This document shows positions 34,701 to 43,241 of a stretch of 64,000 bases of DNA, in pieces. Both the position numbers and the translations under genes were made by a program. The DNA lies in the NCBI GenBank assembly GCA_944385095.1, contig CALWVS010000002.1:111681-175680 (forward strand). Direction: 5' to 3'. Position 1 is the first letter of the stretch. Every line of letters begins with the position of its first letter. Source of the stretch: an uncultured Oscillospiraceae bacterium (GTDB lineage Bacteria; Bacillota; Clostridia; Oscillospirales; Oscillospiraceae). The notes beneath the pieces are model-generated. The model was not told the origin of the DNA. It was given only the letters and a program-made list of their open reading frames with translations, and searched no databases.

Positions 34701-35741
34701 TTACACGGTTTCCTGTGCTTTCAGTACCCGCTCTGCTCCAGGCAGCTTTTTCACGCGTTTCATCTTAATTCCTAGTTTCTCTGCAAAGTCTGCAAAAATT
34801 TGATGGCTTCTGGCACGAGAAATATAGAGCACCTCCGGTTTTCCGTGCTTTTGAATCAATTCACACCATGCAGAAATGGCACAGTCCACCAACTCATCTG
34901 GGGCACAGGCATAGGTACAGAGGGCTTCTTCTGTATCTCGGTCTGTCAAGGTCACAACGGCATGGAAGCAAGGCACCTCTCGGATATTCCGCTGGGTTAC
35001 CACTGTCTCCCAGCCAAAGTCAAATTCCACCTTTTTGATGGTTTCACTGGAAGGCACCGTTTGCAATCTTTTGAAAATAGCTGAGTCCTCATGAATCTGC
35101 AACACATTCTTCTCTACATTGGGAAGTGAACGTGGTACTGCTGCATTGACCCATAAACCCTGTTTTGCATCAAAAAAGCGCAGCATCATTTTCCCCTGCT
35201 CAAAGCCAACGGTATCGTATTTGCTCTGAATCAGTTGAATTTCCATCATAAAATGCCCCAGACTGTGGATTAAGAACAGAATTTCATCCTCCTCCAGCAG
35301 TGCAATGGGATAGCCATATCTCTTTCGATACAGAACAGGCCACATCTTTTTAGGGTAGGAAACACCATGTTTTTTCATCTTTTCCCGCATTTCTTTGGAG
35401 AGCCGTTCCTTTTCTGTCAAAACAATGGTAATGCAGTCCCGTTCAATCTGCTGCCTTTTTACCTCTTTCTCTCCCTTAGATGCCCCAAGTTCTGTCCCAA
35501 ATGCGTACTCTGTAGGATAGATTTGCAACAAAATCTCATCTTCCTGTTGTTCACATTGAAAAAATACCGTGCGCATCTCCCCCTGTGGAATATATGCCAA
35601 TGTATCTGCTGGCTTCATATACTGCCAGGGCTGCAAGGAAATCATATCTTTTAGGGCTTTAAACAGGATGCTCCACTGCTCTTTGGACTGCTTGTCCTTT
35701 AACTTTTGGGCTGCCTGCTGAAAATCTATTTTATTATCCAT
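34701..35741 (-). CDS. Uncharacterised protein (possibly DUF7309/DUF6930 type)
   Basis: I do not recognise this 346-residue protein with certainty. It has no signal peptide or membrane helix. The N-terminal half (about 1-190) is rich in Lys, Glu and Gln with an FKALKDM-type helix and ILFLIHSLGHFMMEI. The C-terminal half contains a repeated alpha/beta pattern, EVPCFHAVVTLTDRDTEEALC and GKPEVLYISRARSHQIFADFAEKLGI, which recalls the DUF6930 region of other clostridial proteins. That recollection is tentative. CAGGAGATG precedes the start. It is a single gene between two terminated units. Confidence 0.75.
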   Translation of the reverse strand: MDNKIDFQQAAQKLKDKQSKEQWSILFKALKDMISLQPWQYMKPADTLAYIPQGEMRTVFFQCEQQEDEILLQIYPTEYAFGTELGASKGEKEVKRQQIERDCITIVLTEKERLSKEMREKMKKHGVSYPKKMWPVLYRKRYGYPIALLEEDEILFLIHSLGHFMMEIQLIQSKYDTVGFEQGKMMLRFFDAKQGLWVNAAVPRSLPNVEKNVLQIHEDSAIFKRLQTVPSSETIKKVEFDFGWETVVTQRNIREVPCFHAVVTLTDRDTEEALCTYACAPDELVDCAISAWCELIQKHGKPEVLYISRARSHQIFADFAEKLGIKMKRVKKLPGAERVLKAQETV

Positions 35742-35838
35742 ATTGATTCATCTCCTGACGGATTGCATACTTTGATATTGTATAGCATACCATTTTCATT
35801 GTAACCTTTCAAGGATGAATCTTACATCCCAGAAAAAT

Positions 35839-36606
35839 TTATTTTTTCTGATCGCTGGCAATGAGCAGCTTCAATGCCTCTACACCCACCTGAATGGCAG
35901 CAGAAGTGTCATGGGACTCCTTTTGGTCCAATCCAGCCAATTCTCTCTCCTGATTCCAGATGACATGAAAAACAGCTCCACAGCGAACCTGTCTTGCTGC
36001 GGCAACCGTAAAGAGGGCTGCCGATTCCATCTCACTTGCCAACACGCCCAGTTTTTTCCACGCCTCCCATTTTTGTTTTAACTCATAGGAAACCGGCATG
36101 CTGTCAGGAGAATGCTGCCCATAAAAGGAATCTTTGCTCTGCACCACTCCAGTGTGCCAAGTCTTTCTCAAGTTCTGCGCTGCCTGTGTCAGTGCACAGG
36201 TGACTGCAAAATCAGAAACAGCTGGAAATTCAATGGGAGCATACTCTCGACTGGTTCCTTCCATGCGCACTGCACCGGTTGCAATGACAATATCATCACT
36301 TTGTACCTCCAATTTAATGCCTCCACAGGTACCTACCCGTATAAAAGTGTGCGCTCCCAAATGACACAATTCTTCCATTGCAATGGCAGCCGATGGACCT
36401 CCAATTCCTGTGGAAACCACACTGACCTTTTCTCCACAAAGCTCCCCTGTATAGGTCACATATTCACGATTTGTTTGAATGTGAACAGGAGCATGAAAAT
36501 AGCTTGCAATGGCTTCACATCGTCCAGGGTCTCCCGGCAAAATACAATAGTGTCCCACTTCTCCCTGGGAACATTGAATATGAAATTGTACTGGATGTTC
36601 TTGCAT
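35839..36606 (-). CDS. udp: Uridine phosphorylase (nucleoside phosphorylase NP-I family)
   Basis: The 255-residue protein has PGDPGR near residue 24 (phosphate site), [16 protein letters not shown] near 65, RVGTCGG near 90, ASEMESAAL near 190 with the ribose-binding Glu, and the EFPAVSDF loop typical of uridine phosphorylases. It converts uridine and phosphate to uracil and ribose-1-phosphate. A related purine phosphorylase is more distant. It has its own promoter and lies downstream of an XRE regulator gene on the same strand. Confidence 0.87.
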   Translation of the reverse strand: MQEHPVQFHIQCSQGEVGHYCILPGDPGRCEAIASYFHAPVHIQTNREYVTYTGELCGEKVSVVSTGIGGPSAAIAMEELCHLGAHTFIRVGTCGGIKLEVQSDDIVIATGAVRMEGTSREYAPIEFPAVSDFAVTCALTQAAQNLRKTWHTGVVQSKDSFYGQHSPDSMPVSYELKQKWEAWKKLGVLASEMESAALFTVAAARQVRCGAVFHVIWNQERELAGLDQKESHDTSAAIQVGVEALKLLIASDQKK

Positions 36607-36643
36607 CTTCTTGCCCTCCTATTCATTCCATTTATCACTTTCT

Positions 36644-36672
36644 ATTATAACCGTTCCCCCTATCCAGCACAA
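36644..36672 (-). promoter_or_regulatory. Candidate promoter of udp
   Basis: TTGTGC, 17 bases, TATAAT on the minus strand, 38 bases before the start. The -10 is perfect and the -35 partial. Confidence 0.55.
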
Positions 36673-36683
36673 TGAAATTTGAA

Positions 36684-37013
36684 TTAAAATTTCTGTTCCA
36701 TTAACCAAGTTAGAAAGCTTTTTGCAAGTGCTAACTGCTGTTTATCCAGCCCTTTTACTTGTTGGGCTACCTCCTGTCTCAAACCATCATCCCCTCTGGA
36801 AGCGGTTCCTAAGAGAAGCAGGTCTGGGGTTGTCTCCAGTGCAGCACAAATCCTCATAAACACTTCCAAACTGGGAATGGAAACCGCCCGTTCTATGTTG
36901 GACAGATAATTGCTGTTAATCCCACACCGCTCACACACTTCCACCTGTCGCAGTCCCAACTGCTTTCTTCGTATCGCCATTCTATGACCCACTTCCTGAT
37001 AGTCAATCGCCAT
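36684..37013 (-). CDS. XRE-family helix-turn-helix regulator
   Basis: The 109-residue protein has a Cro/CI-type HTH at residues 8-62 (RRKQLGLRQVEVCERCGI then NYLSNIERAVSIPS). A short C-terminal helical tail of about 40 residues has no recognised ligand domain. CAGGAGG precedes the ATG. It is divergent from the short gene and T-box of thrS. The target is unknown; the neighbouring genes are candidates. Confidence 0.88.
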   Translation of the reverse strand: MAIDYQEVGHRMAIRRKQLGLRQVEVCERCGINSNYLSNIERAVSIPSLEVFMRICAALETTPDLLLLGTASRGDDGLRQEVAQQVKGLDKQQLALAKSFLTWLMEQKF

Positions 37014-37101
37014 TTATCTTCGCCTCCTGTTCCATCACGCCTCTCTCTATTGTGAATTGGAATAAAGACGCAAGACATAATTCAAAAGTTTATTTCTACA
37101 C

Positions 37102-37129
37102 TTGACATAGGTTTTTTATGGTTTATAAT
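37102..37129 (+). promoter_or_regulatory. Strong promoter upstream of the short gene and thrS T-box
   Basis: TTGACA, 16 bases, TATAAT: perfect boxes. It is the only clear promoter seen before the thrS leader, so the short gene, T-box and thrS may be one transcript. Confidence 0.75.
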
Positions 37130-37169
37130 TGAAAATGTGACACAAAATTTGAAATGGACTGGTATTGTT

Positions 37170-37403
37170 ATGAACCATTTATTGGACGTCATTGCAGACA
37201 ATGCAAATCTGATCTATCTCTCTGACCTTCATGATGACAACTATCGCTCCTCTGTTGTATCTGCACTGCAATCCATCTCTCCCGAAAACTACCAATTACA
37301 GGATTGGCAGGAGGCGTATACCTACATTACAAAAACATCCCCTGCCCCCTTCTGCCAGCCAACCCAGTTAAGAGATGCCCTCATCCCCTCTCTTGCCCCT
37401 TGA
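37170..37403 (+). CDS. Small uncharacterised protein upstream of thrS T-box
   Basis: The frame codes 77 residues from an ATG at 37170; a GTG at 37137 would add 11 residues but lies almost at the predicted transcript start. The protein is acidic, with no membrane segment, and contains IYLSDLHDDNYRSSVVSAL and YQLQDWQEAYTYI. I recognise no family. The ribosome site is weak. It sits between a consensus promoter and the T-box, so it would be translated whether or not the T-box stops transcription. It could be a real small protein or a chance frame. Confidence 0.45.
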   Translation: MNHLLDVIADNANLIYLSDLHDDNYRSSVVSALQSISPENYQLQDWQEAYTYITKTSPAPFCQPTQLRDALIPSLAP

Positions 37404-37441
37404 CATTTCAGATAGGCAGTGATATAGTAGCCATGAACATG

Positions 37442-37682
37442 GCTGAGAAGGAGACGCAGCTATTAAAGTCGCCCAGAGAGGAACACATCTGCTGCAAGTG
37501 TTCTGCGTAACTTTGATGGTAGTACCACTCCTGAGCTGTCTGGGACATAACCAGAACGGGATTCGCCCGTTACAGCGGTCACAAGCGACAGTATATGTTG
37601 TACTGTAAGCAGGGTGGAACCGTGGAGCGCAATGACTGTTACGCCTCACCCCTGGTCCAAACCGGGGTGAGGCGTTTTGTTT
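37442..37682 (+). promoter_or_regulatory. Threonine T-box riboswitch controlling thrS
   Basis: Stem I is closed by GCT..AGGAG with CTCCT.AGC and contains AAAGT/ACTTT, an AGAGAGG bulge region and an AACAC/GTGTT tip. The specifier codon is ACC (Thr) at 37524-37526, just before the conserved ACTCCTGAGC. Two further hairpins follow (TCTGG/CCAGA and AACGGG/CCCGTT). The T-box sequence AGGGTGGAACCGTG is at 37611-37624, then the terminator. Uncharged tRNA-Thr with anticodon GGT should bind and favour read-through. Confidence 0.93.
37641..37680 (+). terminator. Regulated terminator of the thrS T-box
   Basis: ACGCCTCACCCC.GGT pairs with ACCGGGGTGAGGCGT, followed by TTTTGTTTT. Its 5' arm lies downstream of the T-box sequence, as needed for the antiterminator switch. 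Confidence 0.88.
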
Positions 37683-37725
37683 TACCCCAATTTTTACCTT
37701 AATCATGATATGGAGGAATATGACT

Positions 37726-39489
37726 ATGTCTGAAGAAATCAATCAGCAATTTAGCTTTGAAAATCCAGAATACCGCAAAACCTATTGGCACACCTGCTCC
37801 CATATTTTAGCACAGGCAGTCAAGCGTCTGTTCCCTGAAGTAAAGCTTGCCATTGGTCCCTCTATTGAGGAGGGGTTCTACTATGATATGGACTCCCCCT
37901 TCCCCTTTACCCCCGAAATTTTGGAGCAAATTGAGGCAGAAATGCGCAAAATCTGCAAAGAGAAACTGAAACTGGAACGGTTTGAGCTGCCAAGGGCAGA
38001 GGCCATTGCCTTTATGGAGGAAAAGGGAGAGCCCTACAAGGTAGAACTCATCAACGACCTGCCGGAGGATGCCCACATTTCTTTCTATAAGCAGGGAGAA
38101 TTTACAGACTTGTGTGCTGGTCCTCATCTGGACTCCACTGGTCGTGTCAAGGGCAATGCCCTAAAACTGACTGCCTGCAATGCCGCATACTGGCGTGGTG
38201 ACTCCAACCGTGAAACTTTACAGCGCATCTATGGCATTGCATTCCCCAAAAAAGAGGAACTGGATGCCTACTTGCAGCGCATTGAGGAAGCAAAGAAGCG
38301 TGACCACAGAAAGCTGGGCAAAGAACTTGGGCTCTTTACCATGATGGATGAAGGCCCCGGCTTCCCCTTCTTCCTTCCCAAAGGCATGGTTCTGCGCAAC
38401 ACATTGATTGACTACTGGCGTCAGGTGCACAAACGCTATGGTTATGTGGAAATTACCACTCCTATGATGCTCAACCGTGCTCTGTGGGAGCGTTCCGGTC
38501 ACTGGGACCACTACAAAAACAACATGTATACCACTGTCATTGATGGGGAAGACTTCGCCATTAAGCCCATGAACTGCCCCGGTGGAATGCTGGTCTATAA
38601 GAGTGAGCCTCATTCTTATCGTGATTTGCCTCTGCGTGTGGGTGAGCTGGGTCTGGTACACCGCCATGAGCTGTCCGGTGCTCTGCATGGTCTGTTCCGT
38701 GTACGCTGCTTCACACAGGATGACGCCCATATCTTCATGACCTGGGACCAGATGAAAGAAGAAATCAAAAATGTGGTCCGTCTCTTTGATGAGGTCTACT
38801 CTGTGTTTGGTCTCTCCTATCAGATTGAGGTGTCCACCATGCCTGAGGACCACATGGGTGAGATTAAGGACTGGGAATTTGCCACCGAGACTTTGAAGGC
38901 AGCTGTAGAAGAAATGGGCAAGGAATATATCATCAATGAGGGTGATGGTGCCTTCTATGGTCCAAAGCTGGACTTCCATCTTGCCGACTCTCTTGGACGT
39001 ACTTGGCAGTGCGGCACCATTCAGCTTGATATGCAGCTCCCTGAGCGTTTTGAACTGGAGTATGTAGGAGAGGATGGTCAAAAGCACCGCCCTGTAATGA
39101 TTCATCGTGTGGTACTTGGCTCTATTGAGCGGTTTATTGGTGTCATTACAGAACATTTTGCAGGTGCCTTCCCCGCATGGCTTGCCCCTGTACAGGTCAA
39201 AATTCTTCCTGTCACAGACCGTGCTGCTGACTATTGTAACAATGTTGCTGCGAAACTGGATGAAGCTGGTTTCCGTGTGGAAGTAGATCACCGCAACGAG
39301 AAAATTGGAAAGAAAATTCGTGAAGCACAACTGTCCAAAATTCCATATATGTTGGTGGTGGGAGACCGTGATATGGAAAACAACACCGTTTCCCTTCGTC
39401 TGCGCTCTGGTGAGGATATGGGTGCCATGTCCTATGAGGCATTTGAGCAACTGATTGCTGAGGATGTCAAAAGCAAAGTAATCAAATAA
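37726..39489 (+). CDS. thrS: Threonyl-tRNA synthetase lacking the N-terminal TGS domain
   Basis: The 587-residue class II enzyme begins directly at the editing domain, with HTCSHILAQA (HxxxH) near residue 28 and DLCAGPHLDSTG near 130. The catalytic domain has zinc ligand Cys in MNCPGGML, the His in LVHRHELSGALHG and the motif 3 region VMIHRVVLGSIERF. A C-terminal anticodon-binding domain follows. Typical ThrRS has about 640 residues; the first 60 or so (TGS/N1 domain) are missing. The T-box terminator immediately upstream shows that they are not encoded there. ATG at 37726 follows GGAGG by nine bases. Confidence 0.95.
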   Translation: MSEEINQQFSFENPEYRKTYWHTCSHILAQAVKRLFPEVKLAIGPSIEEGFYYDMDSPFPFTPEILEQIEAEMRKICKEKLKLERFELPRAEAIAFMEEKGEPYKVELINDLPEDAHISFYKQGEFTDLCAGPHLDSTGRVKGNALKLTACNAAYWRGDSNRETLQRIYGIAFPKKEELDAYLQRIEEAKKRDHRKLGKELGLFTMMDEGPGFPFFLPKGMVLRNTLIDYWRQVHKRYGYVEITTPMMLNRALWERSGHWDHYKNNMYTTVIDGEDFAIKPMNCPGGMLVYKSEPHSYRDLPLRVGELGLVHRHELSGALHGLFRVRCFTQDDAHIFMTWDQMKEEIKNVVRLFDEVYSVFGLSYQIEVSTMPEDHMGEIKDWEFATETLKAAVEEMGKEYIINEGDGAFYGPKLDFHLADSLGRTWQCGTIQLDMQLPERFELEYVGEDGQKHRPVMIHRVVLGSIERFIGVITEHFAGAFPAWLAPVQVKILPVTDRAADYCNNVAAKLDEAGFRVEVDHRNEKIGKKIREAQLSKIPYMLVVGDRDMENNTVSLRLRSGEDMGAMSYEAFEQLIAEDVKSKVIK

Positions 39490-39501
39490 TCATGTTAACA
39501 A

Positions 39502-39537
39502 AGAACGCCCGTACCGCCTGTGCAGTGCGGGCGTTCT
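39502..39537 (+). terminator. Terminator of thrS
   Basis: AGAACGCCCG pairs with CGGGCGTTCT around a structured loop. The T-run is short. Confidence 0.7.
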
Positions 39538-39566
39538 GTCTATTCAACCTATAAGGAGGTATTTTT

Positions 39567-40529
39567 TTGCAACAAATTTCATCCACTCTCATTCAGCTCA
39601 TGCTCTATCTGGGTGTTGTAGCTTTGGGAGCAGTTTTAGGAGGTCGCTGCCCTTCTCTGCCGTATCTACCCAAATTACAAACCATTGCTCTGTTGATTTT
39701 GATTACAACCTTGGGCGCAGAACTTGGTTCCAACCAAGAAATTGTCTCCTCTCTAAGTACCATAGGGGTACAGGCTATTGCCATTACGCTGGCTTCTATG
39801 GTAGGCAGTCTTTTGGCAGTCTCACTCCTGCGCAGGGGGATTTTAAAACTGAATGCGCAAGGAGAAACCACTTCAACAAGCAACACCTCTGAATCTGACA
39901 AAGAAAAAGCAGTCCATTTAGACCACAGTCTGACCTTGTACATTCTGTGTTCCGTTGTAATTGGGATGTTTTTTGGTTATTTTGTGCTTCCAGATGCCGC
40001 AGTTCCATACTGCAAAGCCATCATTCAATTTGGGCTGTATCTGCTTCTCTTTTTAGTGGGTGTAGATATGGGACAGCAAGGTGGATTGTATCAACAAATC
40101 TGTGGTGCCGGGTTTCGTGTCCTGATTGTTCCTGTGGCTGCTATGGTTGGTACATTTGCTATGACTGCTGTGGTCGGGTTGTTTCTCCCTCTTTCCATCA
40201 AAGATTGTGTGGCTGCCTCTGCTGGCTTTGGCTGGTATACACTGGCTCCCACACTGCTGGTCCCCTACTCCCTCACGGTATCCGCAACTGCATTTCTGTC
40301 CAATATTTTACATGAACTGTTCTCCATTGTAGCAGTGCCATTTGTAGCTAAACGATTTGGTTATTTAGAGGCAGTTGCACTGCCTGGTGCCACTGCAATG
40401 GATACAGTGTTGCCTGTTGTAGTCAACGCCACCAGTGAACGGATGGCGGTTTACTCTTTTGCCTCTGGTGCTATTCTATCTCTTGCAGTGCCCATTCTGG
40501 TTCCTATCATTGTTTCTCTCCCATTTTAA
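39567..40529 (+). CDS. LysO-family amino acid exporter
   Basis: The 320-residue membrane protein has about eight to nine hydrophobic segments. It carries the LysO (DUF340) features: ITTLGAELGSN near residue 50, FLVGVDMGQQG near 168, and AASAGFGWYTLAPTLL near 213. LysO exports lysine or its toxic analogues in E. coli; the substrate here is unproven. TTG start at 39567 follows AAGGAGG by seven bases. A charged cytoplasmic loop of about 30 residues (95-120) has Ser, Thr and Glu. It follows thrS, but a terminator separates the two. Confidence 0.85.
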   Translation: MQQISSTLIQLMLYLGVVALGAVLGGRCPSLPYLPKLQTIALLILITTLGAELGSNQEIVSSLSTIGVQAIAITLASMVGSLLAVSLLRRGILKLNAQGETTSTSNTSESDKEKAVHLDHSLTLYILCSVVIGMFFGYFVLPDAAVPYCKAIIQFGLYLLLFLVGVDMGQQGGLYQQICGAGFRVLIVPVAAMVGTFAMTAVVGLFLPLSIKDCVAASAGFGWYTLAPTLLVPYSLTVSATAFLSNILHELFSIVAVPFVAKRFGYLEAVALPGATAMDTVLPVVVNATSERMAVYSFASGAILSLAVPILVPIIVSLPF

Positions 40530-40560
40530 AAAACGCTGGCGAAGCAATCGCCAGCGTTTT
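40530..40560. terminator. Bidirectional terminator between lysO-like gene and CoA-transferase gene
   Basis: A perfect 13-bp stem AAAACGCTGGCGA with complement, loop AGCAA; T-rich on both sides. Confidence 0.88.
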
Positions 40561-40561
40561 C

Positions 40562-41887
40562 TTATTGTAATCCATGTTCTTTGGCGTACTGTGTCAATTC
40601 CTCTCTAAACATGGGGTGGGCAATGGAAATCATGGCTTCTGCCCGCTCCTGTAGAGAGAGTCCCGACAACTTGACCACTCCATACTCCGTTGCCACATAC
40701 TGCACCAGACCTCTGGGGGCAGACACTGTACTTCCTCCAGGAATGTAAGGTACAATATTGGATTTTAAACTGCCATCTTTTGTGGTTCTTGCGGAATTGA
40801 TACATATAAACCCTTTTCCGCCTGGAGAACGGAATGCACCTTCCAGAAAATCCAGTTGTCCCCCTGTGCCTGAGAGCTGCCGGCTGCCCGCAGACTCTGC
40901 ATTCTCCTGCCCCATCAAATCAAGCTGTACCCCTCCATTGATGCTGATAAAACGGCTCATCTGTGCCATCCTCTCTGGAGAATGGACATAATCCACATCC
41001 GCAGGTTTAAACATCTGGGGTTCTGCCTGAATCCAGTCATACAGTGCCTGTGAGCCCATAGCCAGATTCCATGTTGCATACCCTGTATCTACTTCTTTTC
41101 TCTGGTTGGTCAACTTGCCAGCCTGGTAGAGGGACAGGAATGCATCACTGATGGTTCCTGTGTGACAGCCCAAATCTTTCACATCGGACTCTGACAACAG
41201 TTTGGCAATGGTAAATGGAACACCACCCACGCCCAGCGACAGAACTGCCCCATCTGGTACTTCTGCCGCTACCAGTTTGGCAATTTTCAAATCCACCTCT
41301 GTGGGTTCCTTATAGGTGCGAATGGGCAGGGGGCTATGCTCCCCCTCCACAATGTAATCTGCCTCTGAGAGGTGAACCCGATGGGAGCCATCCACACCCT
41401 GTAAAGTGGGAAGTTGTTCATTGATTTCAAAAATCACGGTTCTGGCTGCCTCAAAAATCGTGCGCCATGCATAATTGGAAATCCCTAACCCACAGTAACC
41501 CTGTTCATCCGGTTTGGACACAGGCACGAATGCCACATCCACTCGAATATGGTCACGGTAGAGATAGGGCAGTTGCCGCAAAATCATAGGCATAAACTGG
41601 CACAAGCCTCTGCTCTGTAATTTTCGTTCATAGTCTCCAATATGCCAGCTGTAGTAGTGGAATGTAGTCTGTTCTGGGTCCTGCTCCACTACCTCAATTC
41701 GTTTTTGAAGTACAAGTCCCCCTCGTATTTTAATGTCCGTCAATTCTCCCTTTTTGCTTGCCAACGCCTGGTCCAACAGTTCTGGAAAACCGCCACCAAA
41801 GCCATAGTCCACCCAGTCCCCACTTTGGACCGCCCGGCTGACAGCCTCCTCCGCTGTCATACATTTCTCTTTATATTGTAAGTACAT
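40562..41887 (-). CDS. Butyryl-CoA/4-hydroxybutyrate CoA-transferase homologue with Gly in place of the catalytic Glu
   Basis: The 441-residue protein matches the acetyl-CoA hydrolase/transferase family and especially clostridial butyryl-CoA:acetate CoA-transferase: SGDWVDYGF near residue 22, LSLGVGGVP near 217, FISING and NAESAG, GGQLDF and SIAHP near the end. In the family the loop reads HTE or HSE, and that Glu forms the covalent CoA thioester. Here it reads CHTGTISDAF, so residue 244 is Gly (codon GGA). Unless the role is taken by another residue, normal ping-pong transfer should fail. ATG at 41887 has GAGGAGG upstream; GTG at 41902 overlaps it. It is transcribed alone. Confidence 0.85.
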   Translation of the reverse strand: MYLQYKEKCMTAEEAVSRAVQSGDWVDYGFGGGFPELLDQALASKKGELTDIKIRGGLVLQKRIEVVEQDPEQTTFHYYSWHIGDYERKLQSRGLCQFMPMILRQLPYLYRDHIRVDVAFVPVSKPDEQGYCGLGISNYAWRTIFEAARTVIFEINEQLPTLQGVDGSHRVHLSEADYIVEGEHSPLPIRTYKEPTEVDLKIAKLVAAEVPDGAVLSLGVGGVPFTIAKLLSESDVKDLGCHTGTISDAFLSLYQAGKLTNQRKEVDTGYATWNLAMGSQALYDWIQAEPQMFKPADVDYVHSPERMAQMSRFISINGGVQLDLMGQENAESAGSRQLSGTGGQLDFLEGAFRSPGGKGFICINSARTTKDGSLKSNIVPYIPGGSTVSAPRGLVQYVATEYGVVKLSGLSLQERAEAMISIAHPMFREELTQYAKEHGLQ

Positions 41888-42042
41888 AAACTGCCTCCTC
41901 ACTGTAACTCCTTTTCTATCTTAAAATGTTTTCTCAAAAAGTGCAAGTGGGAAACCTTCCTCTACTCCCTTCCCTTTCCATAGACGAATCCTTCTTCTCT
42001 ATGCTATAATGAGACAAAATAATCCTTAGGAGTTGGTTTTTC

Positions 42043-43197
42043 TTGCGTGGTCGTATTCTCTTTGTCGCTTCCACTCATTCTCATATTTTGAATTTTCATC
42101 GACCATATCTGGCAGAATTTCGTCGTTTGGGCTATGGAGTAGATGCAGCCTGTGGCGGTCGGGAGATGGAAATTGCTGAGGCTGATGCAGTCTATCCCAT
42201 CTCCTTTGAAAAAAGTATCACTTCTCCACGCAATATTGTTGCGCTAAGGGAACTGCGCCAACTGCTGCTCGACAACCACTATGACCTCATCAGTTGTCAT
42301 ACATCCCTTGCTTCTTTTTTTGTCCGTCTGGCTGCAAGCGGTCTCAAAAAACGACCGAAAATTGCCTGTATTTCTCATGGATACTTATTTGACCAGCAGT
42401 CTTCTGTTCCAAAACGGCTTCTGCTGTCCAGTGCTGAAAAAATGACTGCTCCTGTGACAGATTTACTTATGGTCATGAACCATTGGGATGAAATCTATGC
42501 ACAAACACACAAACTGGGAAAACAAGTGGTGTGGATTCCTGGTATGGGTGTGAATTTTCATCGGTTTACCCCTCTGCCCATACAACAGGGACAGACATTA
42601 AGGGAGAAATTAGGATTTGACAGCCACCATTTTCTCTTTATCTATGCGGCTGAATTTTCCAAACGAAAAAGCCAAGCACACTTAATTGAAGCACTAGCCA
42701 AAACGCCCGAGCACATCGTTCTGTTGCTCCCTGGAGAGGGTGTTTTAAAACAGTCCTGTATGGAGTTAGCCCAACAACTTGGCGTTTCTCATCGTGTTGT
42801 TTTTCCGGGGCATGTGGATATGCCTGTCTGGTATGCTGCGTCTAATGCTGCCATTTCATCCAGCCGCAGTGAAGGGCTCCCCTTTAATATTATGGAAGCT
42901 ATGTACTGTGGTCTGCCTGTTATCGCTTCACAGGTAAAAGGGCATGAAGATTTGATTACCCATCAAAAAACTGGTCTGTTGTTTCCCTATGGAGATTACA
43001 ACCGATGTGCTGCCCTTATGTGTGAATTGGAACAAGATGCAACCTTATGCCAATTTTTAGGAGGGAATGCCCATCAGGTGTCAGAATCTCTCTCTCTTGA
43101 GGTGGTGTTTCCACAGGTTATGGCACAGTATGGGACTTTGGTCCCTCTTGGAGAACCCAGTCAAATTTCTGCCGAATTTGACAAATCCATGGTATGA
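42043..43197 (+). CDS. Glycosyltransferase, GT4-like (capsule/exopolysaccharide type)
   Basis: The 384-residue GT-B fold enzyme has an N-terminal domain beginning ILFVASTHSHILNFHRPYL and a C-terminal nucleotide-sugar domain with EFSKRKSQ near 205, SSSRSEGLPFNIMEAMYCGLPVIAS near 275 (the E-x7-E region) and GLLFPYGD. It resembles EpsD/CapM-type enzymes that add a sugar to a lipid-linked oligosaccharide. The start is TTG at 42043 behind TTAGGAG. It is 44 bases upstream of a sugar-phosphate transferase, with which it probably forms a small polysaccharide operon. Confidence 0.87.
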   Translation: MRGRILFVASTHSHILNFHRPYLAEFRRLGYGVDAACGGREMEIAEADAVYPISFEKSITSPRNIVALRELRQLLLDNHYDLISCHTSLASFFVRLAASGLKKRPKIACISHGYLFDQQSSVPKRLLLSSAEKMTAPVTDLLMVMNHWDEIYAQTHKLGKQVVWIPGMGVNFHRFTPLPIQQGQTLREKLGFDSHHFLFIYAAEFSKRKSQAHLIEALAKTPEHIVLLLPGEGVLKQSCMELAQQLGVSHRVVFPGHVDMPVWYAASNAAISSSRSEGLPFNIMEAMYCGLPVIASQVKGHEDLITHQKTGLLFPYGDYNRCAALMCELEQDATLCQFLGGNAHQVSESLSLEVVFPQVMAQYGTLVPLGEPSQISAEFDKSMV

Positions 43198-43241
43198 TGA
43201 TAGAATGACTTATTACAATTTCACAACAGCGAGGTCATATC

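Noticed and set aside
38218-39450. Long open frame (410 codons) antisense to thrS
   Set aside because: It is a codon-bias shadow of thrS with no family motif or ribosome site.
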